Shown here one piece after another: positions 25,240-33,906 of a DNA stretch of 64,000 nucleotides. Both the position numbers and the translations under genes were made by a program. Below the pieces are notes generated by a model. That model was given only the letters and a program-made list of their open reading frames with translations. It made no database searches and was not told the DNA's origin. The stretch lies in the NCBI GenBank assembly GCA_023416695.1, contig JAEZGY010000062.1, positions 62,001 to 126,000 of the forward strand, in the 5' to 3' direction. This stretch comes from Bacillota bacterium (GTDB taxonomy: Bacteria > Bacillota > Clostridia > Lachnospirales > Lachnospiraceae). Position 1 is the first letter of the stretch; each line of letters opens with the position of its first letter.

Positions 25240-25893
25240 TTAGATTCTGTTAAACAGTGCTAACCCTTCTTTCAAGGACCCAGTTTTAAAGATATGCGCT
25301 GTCTGAGCTGCTTCTCTAACCTCAATATCTTCTGCTACCTTCATAACCTCTTCTACGTACTGCTGGGGAACACATACAACACCATCGATGCTTCCTACTA
25401 TCAAATCTCCAGGATAAACGGTAATACCACAGCATTCTACAGGTATATTACTTTCTAGTGTAACATATCTACCTACCGTTGTACAAGGACTTACCGTTCT
25501 GGAATAAACCTCAAAATCATACTCTCGTTTTATTTCTTCTGTATCACGTACACCACAATTTAGTACAGCACCTTCTAGACCATTTACAACTGCTCCAGCT
25601 GCCATAAGGCCACCCCATAATGCACAGTTTGTATCCTTGTCCTGCAAAGAAATAACAATAATCTCACCACCTTGAGCACTATCAATAGCATCAATGGCAT
25701 GAGTTGGTGCACCTGTTTCATTACTTTTTCCCTCTAGTACTGTGATCGCAGGACCTACAATCTTTTTATCATGAATCCTCGGTCTCATTTCATAATCCAT
25801 ATAACATCTTTTCCCAACTACTTGGTCACAAGCATCTACTACAGATGCAACTGCAAACTTTCTAAACTTCTCAATTACCTTTTTTGAATACAT
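25240..25893 (-). CDS. RraA-family protein (HMG/CHA-type aldolase-like), copy 1
   Basis: 217 residues. It has the RraA fold: VASVVDACDQV at the start, the GGLMAAGAVVNGLEGAVLNCG segment that forms the substrate/metal pocket, and the paired Arg-Asp of GVRDTEEI. Characterised members are 4-hydroxy-4-methyl-2-oxoglutarate aldolases and oxaloacetate decarboxylases, or RraA proper, which inhibits RNase E. Clostridia of this type usually lack the Gammaproteobacterial RraA role. In a sugar-acid operon an aldolase, decarboxylase or dehydratase-like action on a 2-keto acid is likely (inference). Two more copies are at 28 kb and 60.5 kb. Confidence 0.88.
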   Translation of the reverse strand: MYSKKVIEKFRKFAVASVVDACDQVVGKRCYMDYEMRPRIHDKKIVGPAITVLEGKSNETGAPTHAIDAIDSAQGGEIIVISLQDKDTNCALWGGLMAAGAVVNGLEGAVLNCGVRDTEEIKREYDFEVYSRTVSPCTTVGRYVTLESNIPVECCGITVYPGDLIVGSIDGVVCVPQQYVEEVMKVAEDIEVREAAQTAHIFKTGSLKEGLALFNRI

Positions 25894-25917
25894 ATTAAAC
25901 CATCCTTCCTTTATATG

Positions 25918-26874
25918 CTAATTTCTCCAATTGTTAATACCATTCATATAAAGCTCTAATTCCTTTTTCGTCGGTAATCCATCGTTGTCACCAATACTCA
26001 TAACCTGTATGGCTCCCACTGCATTCCCCCTTTTTACTGCCTGCTCTAAAGATAAACCTTCTTGTAAACCAGATAAAACACCAGCTGCAAAACCATCTCC
26101 AGCTCCTACTGTATCTACAATTTTTTCTACAGAGTACCCAGCTACATATCCAGAAGAGATTTCATCTTGGTAATAAGCCCCCTCTGCTCCCAGTTTAACA
26201 ATGATACACTTGGTGCCATTCGAAATGTAATGCTGAGCTATTTTTTCTGGTTCCGTTTCCTGAATCAAGATATTGGCTTCTTTAATACCTGGCATAAAGA
26301 TGTCACTGGAATACGCCAACTTATTAATGGTCTCACACATAAGTTGTGGTGTTTTCCATAACTGTGGTCTCAAATTAGGATCAAAGGAAATTGTTAGCTT
26401 ATTAGCCCTTGCTAATTGAAAAAGTACCTTTGTCATTTCCCTTGTACTCTCTGTTAAAGCAGGAGTAATTCCAGTCATATGTACAAGATTAAAATTTTGA
26501 TAATTTAGATTTTTAACATCTTGGGGAGACAAAGTGGATGCTGCAGAGCTCTTTCTAAAATAGAATATTGCAGGGTCCCCTTTACTGACTTTTGATTTAA
26601 ACATAAAACCAGTACTCTTATCCTTAGACATTATGATTTCATTAGTTTCAATCCCATTCTTCTGCATCATTTTTATGATTCTTAAACCAAAGGGATCTTC
26701 GCCAAGCTTGGTCAAATAGGTTACTTCTTGACCTAAACGTTTTAGTCCAACTGCCACATTAAACTCTGCTCCTGCTATAGCCGAATAGAAGCTGTTGACA
26801 TCCTCAAAAGTACCTTCCTCCTGAGCAATAAAAAGTCCCATTGGCTCTCCCACCAGAAGTATACGTTTATTCAT
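25918..26874 (-). CDS. kdgK: PfkB-family 2-keto-3-deoxygluconate kinase
   Basis: 318 residues from the ATG at 26874, with GGGAGG six bases upstream. The ribokinase/PfkB fold is shown by the early GGxG-equivalent region (FNVAVGLKRLGQEV) and the C-terminal DTVGAGDGFAAGVLSG with the catalytic Asp. The segments FYSAIAGAEFNVA and PAIFYFRKSSAAS match KDG kinases. It would make 2-keto-3-deoxy-6-phosphogluconate, the substrate of the aldolase encoded just upstream. The 43-base gap places both in one transcript. Confidence 0.9.
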   Translation of the reverse strand: MNKRILLVGEPMGLFIAQEEGTFEDVNSFYSAIAGAEFNVAVGLKRLGQEVTYLTKLGEDPFGLRIIKMMQKNGIETNEIIMSKDKSTGFMFKSKVSKGDPAIFYFRKSSAASTLSPQDVKNLNYQNFNLVHMTGITPALTESTREMTKVLFQLARANKLTISFDPNLRPQLWKTPQLMCETINKLAYSSDIFMPGIKEANILIQETEPEKIAQHYISNGTKCIIVKLGAEGAYYQDEISSGYVAGYSVEKIVDTVGAGDGFAAGVLSGLQEGLSLEQAVKRGNAVGAIQVMSIGDNDGLPTKKELELYMNGINNWRN

Positions 26875-26917
26875 GCTCTTCCTCCCTTCTAAGGAGTCAC
26901 CTTTTGTAATAAATACC

Positions 26918-27880
26918 TTAGTTATTAATAAAATGAATGGCAAATCCAGCTATTTCTTTTTGCAGATATATTACTTTCAGCCTTTGCCTATCGTCTATTT
27001 GTTTCGTGCTTTCATTAAAAGAATATCCTAATCCTTTTAAGTAACTATAGACACGATCTAGATTATTGACTCCTATTGCTATGTGACCATGTACTCCTAA
27101 ATACGGCTTTTTCATCAACTCAAACATCGTTCCCGCAAAGATGGAAGTTTCCCCATCCCTTCTTTCTATTCCGAATAATTCCTTTAAATCATTGGATGCC
27201 TTACCTGCTTGCTCCTGATCTAAGCAATTGATTCCAATGTGTTTTAATTGAAAGCCAAACATCCTAGAAACTGCTTCTTTTGCAAGCTTCTCAATTTTGT
27301 CAAACTCTTTGTTTACTAGTAGTTCTTCCTTTACCATCCAAGTTCCACCTATAGCAAATACATTTTGAAGCTCTAGATAGTCATTCATATTCTCTAGATT
27401 GATACCACCAGTTGGTAAAAATTCTATATCACTATAAGGTGGCTGAAGCATCTGTAATAAATGTACTCCTCCACTAGCTTCCGCTGGGAAAAATTTAACT
27501 TGCTTTATCCCTAAATGTAATGCCTGTTCAATACCACCGGTATCGCTGCAACCTGGTATAATTGGGATGTCATGAGAAATACAATGTTCTACAACCTCAG
27601 CATGAAAACCTGGTGTTACAATAAATTTTGCTCCAGCATTCATTGCTTGTTGAATTTGGTCAATGCTATGTACAGTACCTGCACCTATTAACATCTCAGG
27701 AACCTCTGCTGCAATTTTTCTCATAGCAGTAATGGCAGTCTTTGTCCGAAAAGTAATTTCCATACAACCTATTCCGCCTTTATGCAAAGCTCTTGCTAAT
27801 GGTACGGCATCTTCACTATCAGAGATGGTAACCACTGGTACAATCCCCAACTCATATAGCTTTCTTACTATATCGTTCAT
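26918..27880 (-). CDS. eda: KDPG/KHG aldolase fused to a C-terminal VOC (glyoxalase-fold) domain
   Basis: 320 residues, about 110 longer than a plain aldolase. Residues 1-205 form the class I aldolase: Glu41 in EITFRT, Schiff-base Lys129 in IKQVKFFPAE and the phosphate-site GGINLENM. It cleaves KDPG (or 4-hydroxy-2-oxoglutarate) to pyruvate and an aldehyde. From about residue 212 (KHIGINCLDQEQAGKASNDL) to the end is a VOC/glyoxalase-like module ending in VYSYLKGLGYSF and AGFAIHF. The fusion is real in this sequence: one uninterrupted frame. A separate VOC gene and a separate aldolase gene exist in the second cluster. The VOC part could be an accessory epimerase, isomerase or metal site; its role is unknown. 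Confidence 0.9.
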   Translation of the reverse strand: MNDIVRKLYELGIVPVVTISDSEDAVPLARALHKGGIGCMEITFRTKTAITAMRKIAAEVPEMLIGAGTVHSIDQIQQAMNAGAKFIVTPGFHAEVVEHCISHDIPIIPGCSDTGGIEQALHLGIKQVKFFPAEASGGVHLLQMLQPPYSDIEFLPTGGINLENMNDYLELQNVFAIGGTWMVKEELLVNKEFDKIEKLAKEAVSRMFGFQLKHIGINCLDQEQAGKASNDLKELFGIERRDGETSIFAGTMFELMKKPYLGVHGHIAIGVNNLDRVYSYLKGLGYSFNESTKQIDDRQRLKVIYLQKEIAGFAIHFINN

Positions 27881-27912
27881 GCAATCCTCCCTTCTGCTAA
27901 TTTGTCTAATAA

Positions 27913-28617
27913 TTATGTTCGCTGAAACATTCTTCTAGCTTCCATAAATGGAATTCCTTCCTCTAATGCATGTCTTAATTTTATCTCTAGTTCCTCAATC
28001 TGTTCTGCTTCTTCTAACGCTTCGTACATAACGGCCTGGGGTACTATAACAACTCCATCCCTGCCACCAACAATCCAATCTCCTGGGTCCACACGAATTA
28101 CGCTGGTAAGAGATCCCCTTACACTTATTGGCTCATCGTAATCTTCAAATAGAAATCTGTGTCCTACTGGAAATGGAGATGCTGCACTAGCAAATACAGC
28201 AAAATCTTTCATTTTAATAAGCTCATCCATATCACGAACCGCACCATCTACTACAATACCATTAGCTCCCTGTCCTTTTACTCCTCTAGCTAAGAACTCG
28301 CCTACTTTAGCAGACTGGTACTCACCAGCACCTTCAAAAACAAGAACACATCCTTTGTATATATGAGCATTCATCTTCTCATGATTTGGATCTGCATGAA
28401 GTTTTCTTTCCTCTGGTGTTAAATCAAGATATCTTCCCTTTACCGTAACCGCAGGACCAACTAATTTCTGATAAGAATCCACTGCTTTTATTTGAATATT
28501 CATGCATTGATTGGGATATCCTAATTTTTCTAGCGCATCGTGAACATTAGAGACTGCTATTTTACTCCATCTTTCATTTAGCTCAGCAATCTGAGTATCT
28601 TCTAGTTTTGTAAACAT
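27913..28617 (-). CDS. RraA-family protein, copy 2
   Basis: 234 residues. Conserved segments are SNVHDALEKLGYPNQCMN near the start, GEFLARGVKGQGANGIVVDG for the pocket and AVRDMDEL with the Arg-Asp pair. A DLTPEERKLHADPNHEKMN insertion of about 15 residues separates it from copy 1, so the two are old paralogues, not a recent duplication. The ribosome binding site is GGGAGG. Likely an aldolase/decarboxylase-type enzyme on a keto acid of this pathway; the substrate is unknown. Confidence 0.87.
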   Translation of the reverse strand: MFTKLEDTQIAELNERWSKIAVSNVHDALEKLGYPNQCMNIQIKAVDSYQKLVGPAVTVKGRYLDLTPEERKLHADPNHEKMNAHIYKGCVLVFEGAGEYQSAKVGEFLARGVKGQGANGIVVDGAVRDMDELIKMKDFAVFASAASPFPVGHRFLFEDYDEPISVRGSLTSVIRVDPGDWIVGGRDGVVIVPQAVMYEALEEAEQIEELEIKLRHALEEGIPFMEARRMFQRT

Positions 28618-28629
28618 TGTTTAACCTCC

Positions 28630-29481
28630 CTATACGTCCAGTTGGTAGAATTTGATTGCATTTTCCCGAAAGATCTTACGTAAATTTTCTTCTGTCTCAT
28701 CTTTAAATACTTCTTCACAGATATCCAACCAAGTCTTTAGATTAGAAACCTGCACAACTGGTGGCCAATCGCTTCCAAACATGACTTTATCATAACCAAA
28801 AGTTTTTATTGTGTGCTCCATGTATGGACGAAGATCCTCAATGGTCCAGTTCTCATAATCTGCTTTAGTTAAAAAACCAGATAGCTTACAATATACATTT
28901 GGTAGCTTAGCCATTTTCTCCATGCGCTCTGCCCAGTAATCAAATCCATGCCCCTTAATATCCGGTTCTGCACAATGTTCTAGAACAATCTTTGTGTCTG
29001 GACAAACCTTCATCATTTCATAGACGTTATCCATAAGCTCAGGAATAATACCCATATCATAAACCAAATTGTATTTAGGAAGAAGTCGCATTCCCTCTAT
29101 AAAACCAGGATCCAGACATAACTTTGGATTTCCAGCTTTTTTAAGCATTCTACGGACCCCTTTAACCATTGGGTTCTTTATAAGACGCTTTAATTCCTCT
29201 TCAATAATATCTGTCTTCTCAAGTGGACACCAGGAGATAATACCTTTAATCTGCCCGTTGCTCTTCATCTGTTCTGTTACATATTCTACTTCTTTCACAT
29301 AATCCGTACTGGTTACTTCTACGTATATGGAGCCCTCAATATTCCACTTATCCATCGCTTCCTTATATTGCGCTAAAGAATAGGACTGATTTAAAATTCC
29401 TCTTGAGTCCAACCACGGATAGCGAAGAATATCTATGTCCCATATGTGAAAATGAGAGTCTATGATTGGAAAATCAAACAT
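28630..29481 (-). CDS. Amidohydrolase-2 family sugar lactonase (L-fuconolactonase/rhamnonolactonase-like)
   Basis: 283 residues with the COG3618-type pattern: DSHFHIWD at residues 8-15 for the metal-binding His pair, the strand-end histidine in VLEHCAEP, and MFGSDWPPV for the catalytic Asp. Related enzymes open 1,4- or 1,5-lactones of L-fuconate, L-rhamnonate or similar acids. The next gene upstream is a short-chain dehydrogenase, as in non-phosphorylative deoxy-sugar oxidation routes. Lactonase function is a family-based inference; 2-pyrone-4,6-dicarboxylate hydrolase is an alternative within the same family. Confidence 0.85.
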   Translation of the reverse strand: MFDFPIIDSHFHIWDIDILRYPWLDSRGILNQSYSLAQYKEAMDKWNIEGSIYVEVTSTDYVKEVEYVTEQMKSNGQIKGIISWCPLEKTDIIEEELKRLIKNPMVKGVRRMLKKAGNPKLCLDPGFIEGMRLLPKYNLVYDMGIIPELMDNVYEMMKVCPDTKIVLEHCAEPDIKGHGFDYWAERMEKMAKLPNVYCKLSGFLTKADYENWTIEDLRPYMEHTIKTFGYDKVMFGSDWPPVVQVSNLKTWLDICEEVFKDETEENLRKIFRENAIKFYQLDV

Positions 29482-29505
29482 ATTGTCACCTCCTATTTAC
29501 TTGTT

Positions 29506-30273
29506 TTATAGGTAACAACCGCCACCTATGATATAATTTTGACCAGTAATATAATCTGATTTATTGGACAATAGGAAGGAAATCAAATAACCCACCTCTT
29601 CTGGCTCTCCAAATCGTCCAACCAAAGCACCCTTACCATATTTAGCCCAACTATCTTCCTTGGAATTGTCCTTTTCTCTACCATTAGAAATCTGTCCCAA
29701 GCAGACACTATTACAGTAAATATGATATCTGGAAAGTTCCTGTGCCATAGATTTAGTGAATGCAATAATGCCACCTTTGGAAGCTGCATAATCAGCTTTT
29801 CCATCAGAACCACGAATACCATCTATAGACCCAACATTAACAATTTTTCCTTGTTTCATCTCTACCATATCTTTGGCAAGCTCATGAGTGCAAATTAAAG
29901 TACCGAATAAGTTCAGATTAATTACCTTTCTAATCTGTTCAAAATCCTTATCCATAAACTGTGTCTCTTCTGGTGTTAAGCCGTATGGAAATAAGACTCC
30001 GCCAGCCATATTTACTAACATATCGATTGGTCCAAAGACTTCATGAATCTTCTGTCTCATCTCCTGAACCTTCTCGATACAGGTAATATCACAGGAAATG
30101 GTCATAGCAGTATATCCCGCTTCATCCATGCGTTTCTGCAAAGCATCTAACCTGTCTCGGTTATTAGCTACACACACCACTTTTGCCCCATCTTTTGCTA
30201 GAGTAAGACAAACTCCTGGGCCTACATCACCGGTAGCACCAGTTACAACAACTACTTTATCTTTTAATTCCAT
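29506..30273 (-). CDS. Short-chain dehydrogenase/reductase, probable sugar dehydrogenase
   Basis: 255 residues, a classical SDR. The NAD(P) motif TGATGDVGPG is at 11-20, and the catalytic residues are Ser149, Tyr162 and Lys166 (NVGSIDG, DYAASKGG). Lacking an acidic residue right after beta-2 does not settle NAD versus NADP. With a lactonase next in the operon, oxidation of an aldose to its lactone is the likely step. It could instead reduce a keto sugar acid. It is preceded by AAGGAG eight bases from ATG. Confidence 0.9.
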   Translation of the reverse strand: MELKDKVVVVTGATGDVGPGVCLTLAKDGAKVVCVANNRDRLDALQKRMDEAGYTAMTISCDITCIEKVQEMRQKIHEVFGPIDMLVNMAGGVLFPYGLTPEETQFMDKDFEQIRKVINLNLFGTLICTHELAKDMVEMKQGKIVNVGSIDGIRGSDGKADYAASKGGIIAFTKSMAQELSRYHIYCNSVCLGQISNGREKDNSKEDSWAKYGKGALVGRFGEPEEVGYLISFLLSNKSDYITGQNYIIGGGCYL

Positions 30274-30312
30274 AGCAATTACTCCTTTTAATCTATCACT
30301 TTTGCTTTATCA

Positions 30313-31611
30313 CTACCTCTGCCAACCAGACTCTTTCAATATCCAATTTACTTGCTTATCCATAGCACGCATTACCTCTACAGCCTTTTGTCTTTGAGAT
30401 AAACCTTTGGTCAGAACGTTATCTACTGCCTGCATAATGTTTGCAGCCTCTGGCAAATAAAAATACTCTGGTGCTACTGCTCGGTCCATGACTTGTCCTG
30501 CCACTTTAACCCACGGCTGTTTATCTATAACTTCTGCATCTTCTGTCGTAGAATGTCTAACAGGAGTAGTTCCATATTGCATACATCTATATTTATCAAA
30601 TTCTTTTGAGCTAAATAATTGAATAGTTTTCCAAGACATTTCAACATCAATAGCAGATTTCGGAATAGCTAGGGACCAGCCACCTCCATAACCAACTCCA
30701 TAGGTTTTAGAGGCTCCAGGAATCGGTGCCACACCAATGACATCTTTCATTTCTTTGGAATAATATCCTTGTGGAAAGGCAAATGAAGTAATTCCAATTG
30801 CCATTGCAACTTTCCCCTTTGCCATAGCCTTCACACAATCTGCAGTAGTGTACTCCATAACATCATTCGGCATAACCTCCCACAGCTGTGCAATATACTC
30901 ATAGGCTTTAATTCCTTCCTCTGAACATGCATTAGACGTTAAATTCTTATTTAGCATAGACCCTAGTAACTGTTTTCCACCCAACGATGCAAATCTGGCG
31001 TACCAATCCGTCACTGGAGGTTGTCCCTTATGCTTACCACAAATGACAGTTCCATAGACATTGGGATCAATCTGATGTAATTCCCTTGCTAACCGATTAA
31101 ACTCTGACCAGGTCGTTGGCATCTCTGCCCCTATGCGTTCCAGTAAATCTTTTCGATAGAATAGTAAGGTTGCCCCTGTATGCGTTCCAGGTAAGGCCAT
31201 AAGTCGTGAATGAATGGTGTTTCCTGGTCTTTTCTCTTCCATATCTACCCAGGCTGCATAATCTAGATAGTTTCTGAAAAAGTCTTTTTCAAGTCCTTCT
31301 ATTGTCTCTATAAGGGTTATACTTTTCTCCTGTAAGAGACTTGTCAAATCCACTAACTTATTGTCAAACACTAAGGGCTGTAACCACATTGGCGCATAAG
31401 CGATGGCATCAAGATAAGGCTCGTTATCTACTGTGGGGGCAGTAGAGTTTTCTTTAAGTATCCGTTCAAGTAACCCATCACAGGACATTTCAGATACTAG
31501 CAGATCTCTTTTAAAGCCTTCCTTATATTTGTGCTTCCAATCCCTTATTGGTTCTGCATCCGTTTCTCCTACATTTACTGCAAGGTGGATCAAATTATTA
31601 TTACCTACCAT
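30313..31611 (-). CDS. Family-1 solute-binding protein homologue without signal peptide
   Basis: 432 residues similar to sugar ABC transporter binding proteins: LLFYRKDLLERIGAEMPTTW, the KGKVAMAIGITSF segment and GGWSLAIPKSA are typical of the family. Unusually, there is no hydrophobic signal sequence or lipobox. The protein begins MVGNNNLIHLAVNVGETDAE, and the ATG overlaps the stop of the previous gene with GGGGA just upstream, so no longer start fits. It should remain in the cytoplasm unless exported another way. The same operon has a normal lipoprotein binding component at 36.9-38.3 kb. It may be an intracellular carbohydrate-binding or sensor protein, or a paralogue that has lost its leader. 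Confidence 0.85.
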   Translation of the reverse strand: MVGNNNLIHLAVNVGETDAEPIRDWKHKYKEGFKRDLLVSEMSCDGLLERILKENSTAPTVDNEPYLDAIAYAPMWLQPLVFDNKLVDLTSLLQEKSITLIETIEGLEKDFFRNYLDYAAWVDMEEKRPGNTIHSRLMALPGTHTGATLLFYRKDLLERIGAEMPTTWSEFNRLARELHQIDPNVYGTVICGKHKGQPPVTDWYARFASLGGKQLLGSMLNKNLTSNACSEEGIKAYEYIAQLWEVMPNDVMEYTTADCVKAMAKGKVAMAIGITSFAFPQGYYSKEMKDVIGVAPIPGASKTYGVGYGGGWSLAIPKSAIDVEMSWKTIQLFSSKEFDKYRCMQYGTTPVRHSTTEDAEVIDKQPWVKVAGQVMDRAVAPEYFYLPEAANIMQAVDNVLTKGLSQRQKAVEVMRAMDKQVNWILKESGWQR

Positions 31612-32984
31612 ATCACTTTCCCCATATGTACGACATGAAAATCTCCATATATGGAGTAAAGACAGCCATTTATTAACTCCAATTCCAAATATACTAATTG
31701 ATTCTTTAACATACCTATGCCCTTTTTTTCTTTCCAGCTAAGCTCCAACTGAGTGCCATCTACATGGTCTAATGTTACACACTCATTAAAGGTATATCCT
31801 TCTATCGGCCCTTCTTCATTGACCAATTGTGCCTTTAAGTTACCATAAGGAACTGATACATTAACATATAGTCTGTCTCCCACTATCTTTAAACTCTTAG
31901 TGGTAAGATGCCCTCTTCCCTTAGCTATAAAGCTTACAAAACCATCTTTTCTTAAGGTATGGACCATAATTGCTGCATCTTTTCGCCCTTGTTCCCTAAA
32001 CATAGCACCATAAGAACCACTACTATAAATGCGAATATCGTCCTTTCCTTGTATAAGACAAGATGGGAAAATACATCCTCCCCCATGCTGCCCTAAGGAA
32101 TTTCTAGTAATAAAAGGGGTATAGTCAGCTCTCAAAAAAACATCAGGATCATAGGCATAAACTAGATATCCCTCCATATTACCATGAAGTTTTAACTCCT
32201 GAATCTCGTTGTCATCACTTTGATACATCCATAGAAGTCCTATATAGTAACCATCGTATGGCGCTATTATCATAGCGTAAGTTTCATTTAGAGGACTATC
32301 CTGTCCATCTGCCTGCATTACTAACCTTGGAGAATAAAAGGAAGATTCTCCATCATAATCTCTGAATACAATTCTATGATCATGTGGCGAGTACCAGTTA
32401 GATAAGGTAAGACAATTCCTCTTTTGGTTGTAAAACAAGCTAGCTGGAGAGTGATATAAGACATCTTCTGCATCTGTTATTCTCATAGATGTCCACTGTA
32501 ATCCATCGGGAGACTGGGCCATATACTGGGTCCCCTTTCCCTCCTTATCAAAGAAACGATAAAGATATTTTAGCCGTCCTTCTTTTGGTGCATGAGTATC
32601 GTAATATACTGGACTTCCATCATAACGAAGGGGTAAACAATTGTTTTCTCTTGGAAATACCTGGTTCTCTCTCAGCTGTCCTGGAAACGGCTCTATCTTT
32701 GACTTGGTAAAGCGAATTCCATCTACACTTTCTGCCATAAGCAAAACCTGTGTGCGTAAATGAAATCCGGTATGATCAGAAAAGCTATGCTCCATAGCTC
32801 CTCCATAAAGGGCCAGCCACTTATTTCTCTCTTCATCAAACCATATTGTTGGATAATTCCAGGCACCCTCTGTTGCATCATCTTCCAAAACTGCATACTC
32901 GATCCATTTTGGTTTTCCATATAACCGTTTGAAATGGTCTCTGTCTTGTAAAAACCAATCGTCAAAAAACATTATTTTGGTCAT
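31605..32984 (-). CDS. Five-bladed beta-propeller glycosidase-like protein (GH32/43/68-like fold)
   Basis: 459 residues without signal peptide, so cytoplasmic. Repeating aromatic and acidic beta-strand patterns fit a glycoside hydrolase propeller: FFDDWFLQDRD at the start, GAWNYPTIWFDEERNKW, YRFFDKEGKGTQYMAQSPDG and FRDYDGESSFYSPRLV. Acidic residues in DDWF, in the FRDYDG block and further on could act as nucleophile, transition-state stabiliser and acid. The gene overlaps the leaderless binding-protein gene by seven bases. Hydrolysis of an imported glycoside is the natural guess, but I do not recognise a defined GH family. Confidence 0.6.
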   Translation of the reverse strand: MTKIMFFDDWFLQDRDHFKRLYGKPKWIEYAVLEDDATEGAWNYPTIWFDEERNKWLALYGGAMEHSFSDHTGFHLRTQVLLMAESVDGIRFTKSKIEPFPGQLRENQVFPRENNCLPLRYDGSPVYYDTHAPKEGRLKYLYRFFDKEGKGTQYMAQSPDGLQWTSMRITDAEDVLYHSPASLFYNQKRNCLTLSNWYSPHDHRIVFRDYDGESSFYSPRLVMQADGQDSPLNETYAMIIAPYDGYYIGLLWMYQSDDNEIQELKLHGNMEGYLVYAYDPDVFLRADYTPFITRNSLGQHGGGCIFPSCLIQGKDDIRIYSSGSYGAMFREQGRKDAAIMVHTLRKDGFVSFIAKGRGHLTTKSLKIVGDRLYVNVSVPYGNLKAQLVNEEGPIEGYTFNECVTLDHVDGTQLELSWKEKKGIGMLKNQLVYLELELINGCLYSIYGDFHVVHMGKVIW

Positions 32985-33006
32985 TGTTGCCTCCTAGATG
33001 CCTTCT

Positions 33007-33906
33007 CTATAAATTGAAATAGCGAATTGCATTTTCACCCATTACCAATTGAAAGTCGTGATCATTTAATCCACATGTTTTCATAAATTCTACATTGCAT
33101 GTATCATCATTATCAGTACCATACATGACTCGCTTTGGGCCTACTACCTGTACAATTCTCTTTATAAGCTTGGTAGCATCTATGGTTGGGTAAACAAAGA
33201 ACTGTGCCAACCATTTTAGTCCAGAGATATCTACCATAATATTGGGATTTCGTAGGGCTATATAAGCACCATCTTGATACCAATTCCCACCAGCATGACA
33301 CATAATAATCTTTAGTTCTGGCAAATCATATGCCAGTTCATCCAACAAATGAGGCATAGTAGGAATAAAACGGTCCACAGTCCGAAGTGGTGAATATCCC
33401 GTATGAAAGGCCACTGGAACTTGAAGCTCTGCACACTTTTCATAAAACGGATAAACTCTTTTGTCATTAATCACAAACTGATAATGGGCTTGGTGAATCT
33501 TGACTCCTTTAAAGCCACCTTCCTTCACTAGCCACTCTATCTTCTTAGGTGCCTCTTCCTCTAAAGGATTGATACAGGCTAACCCAAAAAACCGGTCTGG
33601 TTTGTACTTCACTGCCTGCATAATCCACTCATGACAGGAGTAAGTTGTAACACCAGTCTCAGGATTCCTTTCATTGAAATGAAACATAGCCTCAATATCT
33701 TCTGGCATAGCGATTAGCGCACGTTTATCAATTTGATTCACATCCATCTGACTTAAGAATTCATCCATATTCTCCCGAACCAGTAAGTCCTTCTCAGCAT
33801 CGGTTTTTGGTGCCACGTAAGGTCGGTCATCTACACCTGGAACTCCCTTTCTTGGAGGATGGGCATGTGCATCCACAATGACGAGTCCTTTATTTTCCTT
33901 TGTCAT
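33007..33906 (-). CDS. Amidohydrolase-2 family protein (TIM-barrel metal enzyme)
   Basis: 299 residues. Metal ligands are visible in DAHAHPP near the start, in AFHTGYSPL, in IMCHAGGNW and in MYGTDNDD, the typical spacing of the ACMSD/gamma-resorcylate decarboxylase-type amidohydrolases. The family hydrolyses or decarboxylates ring compounds and lactones. The start overlaps the previous gene by 17 bases and its AGGAGG site lies inside that gene's coding region, so the two are coupled. It is distinct from the lactonase at 28.6 kb and may act on a different intermediate. Confidence 0.85.
   Translation of the reverse strand: MTKENKGLVIVDAHAHPPRKGVPGVDDRPYVAPKTDAEKDLLVRENMDEFLSQMDVNQIDKRALIAMPEDIEAMFHFNERNPETGVTTYSCHEWIMQAVKYKPDRFFGLACINPLEEEAPKKIEWLVKEGGFKGVKIHQAHYQFVINDKRVYPFYEKCAELQVPVAFHTGYSPLRTVDRFIPTMPHLLDELAYDLPELKIIMCHAGGNWYQDGAYIALRNPNIMVDISGLKWLAQFFVYPTIDATKLIKRIVQVVGPKRVMYGTDNDDTCNVEFMKTCGLNDHDFQLVMGENAIRYFNL

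Noticed and set aside
29583..29822. Minus-strand reading frame inside the short-chain dehydrogenase gene
   Set aside because: It is another frame of the same strand within a complete SDR gene with intact catalytic residues.
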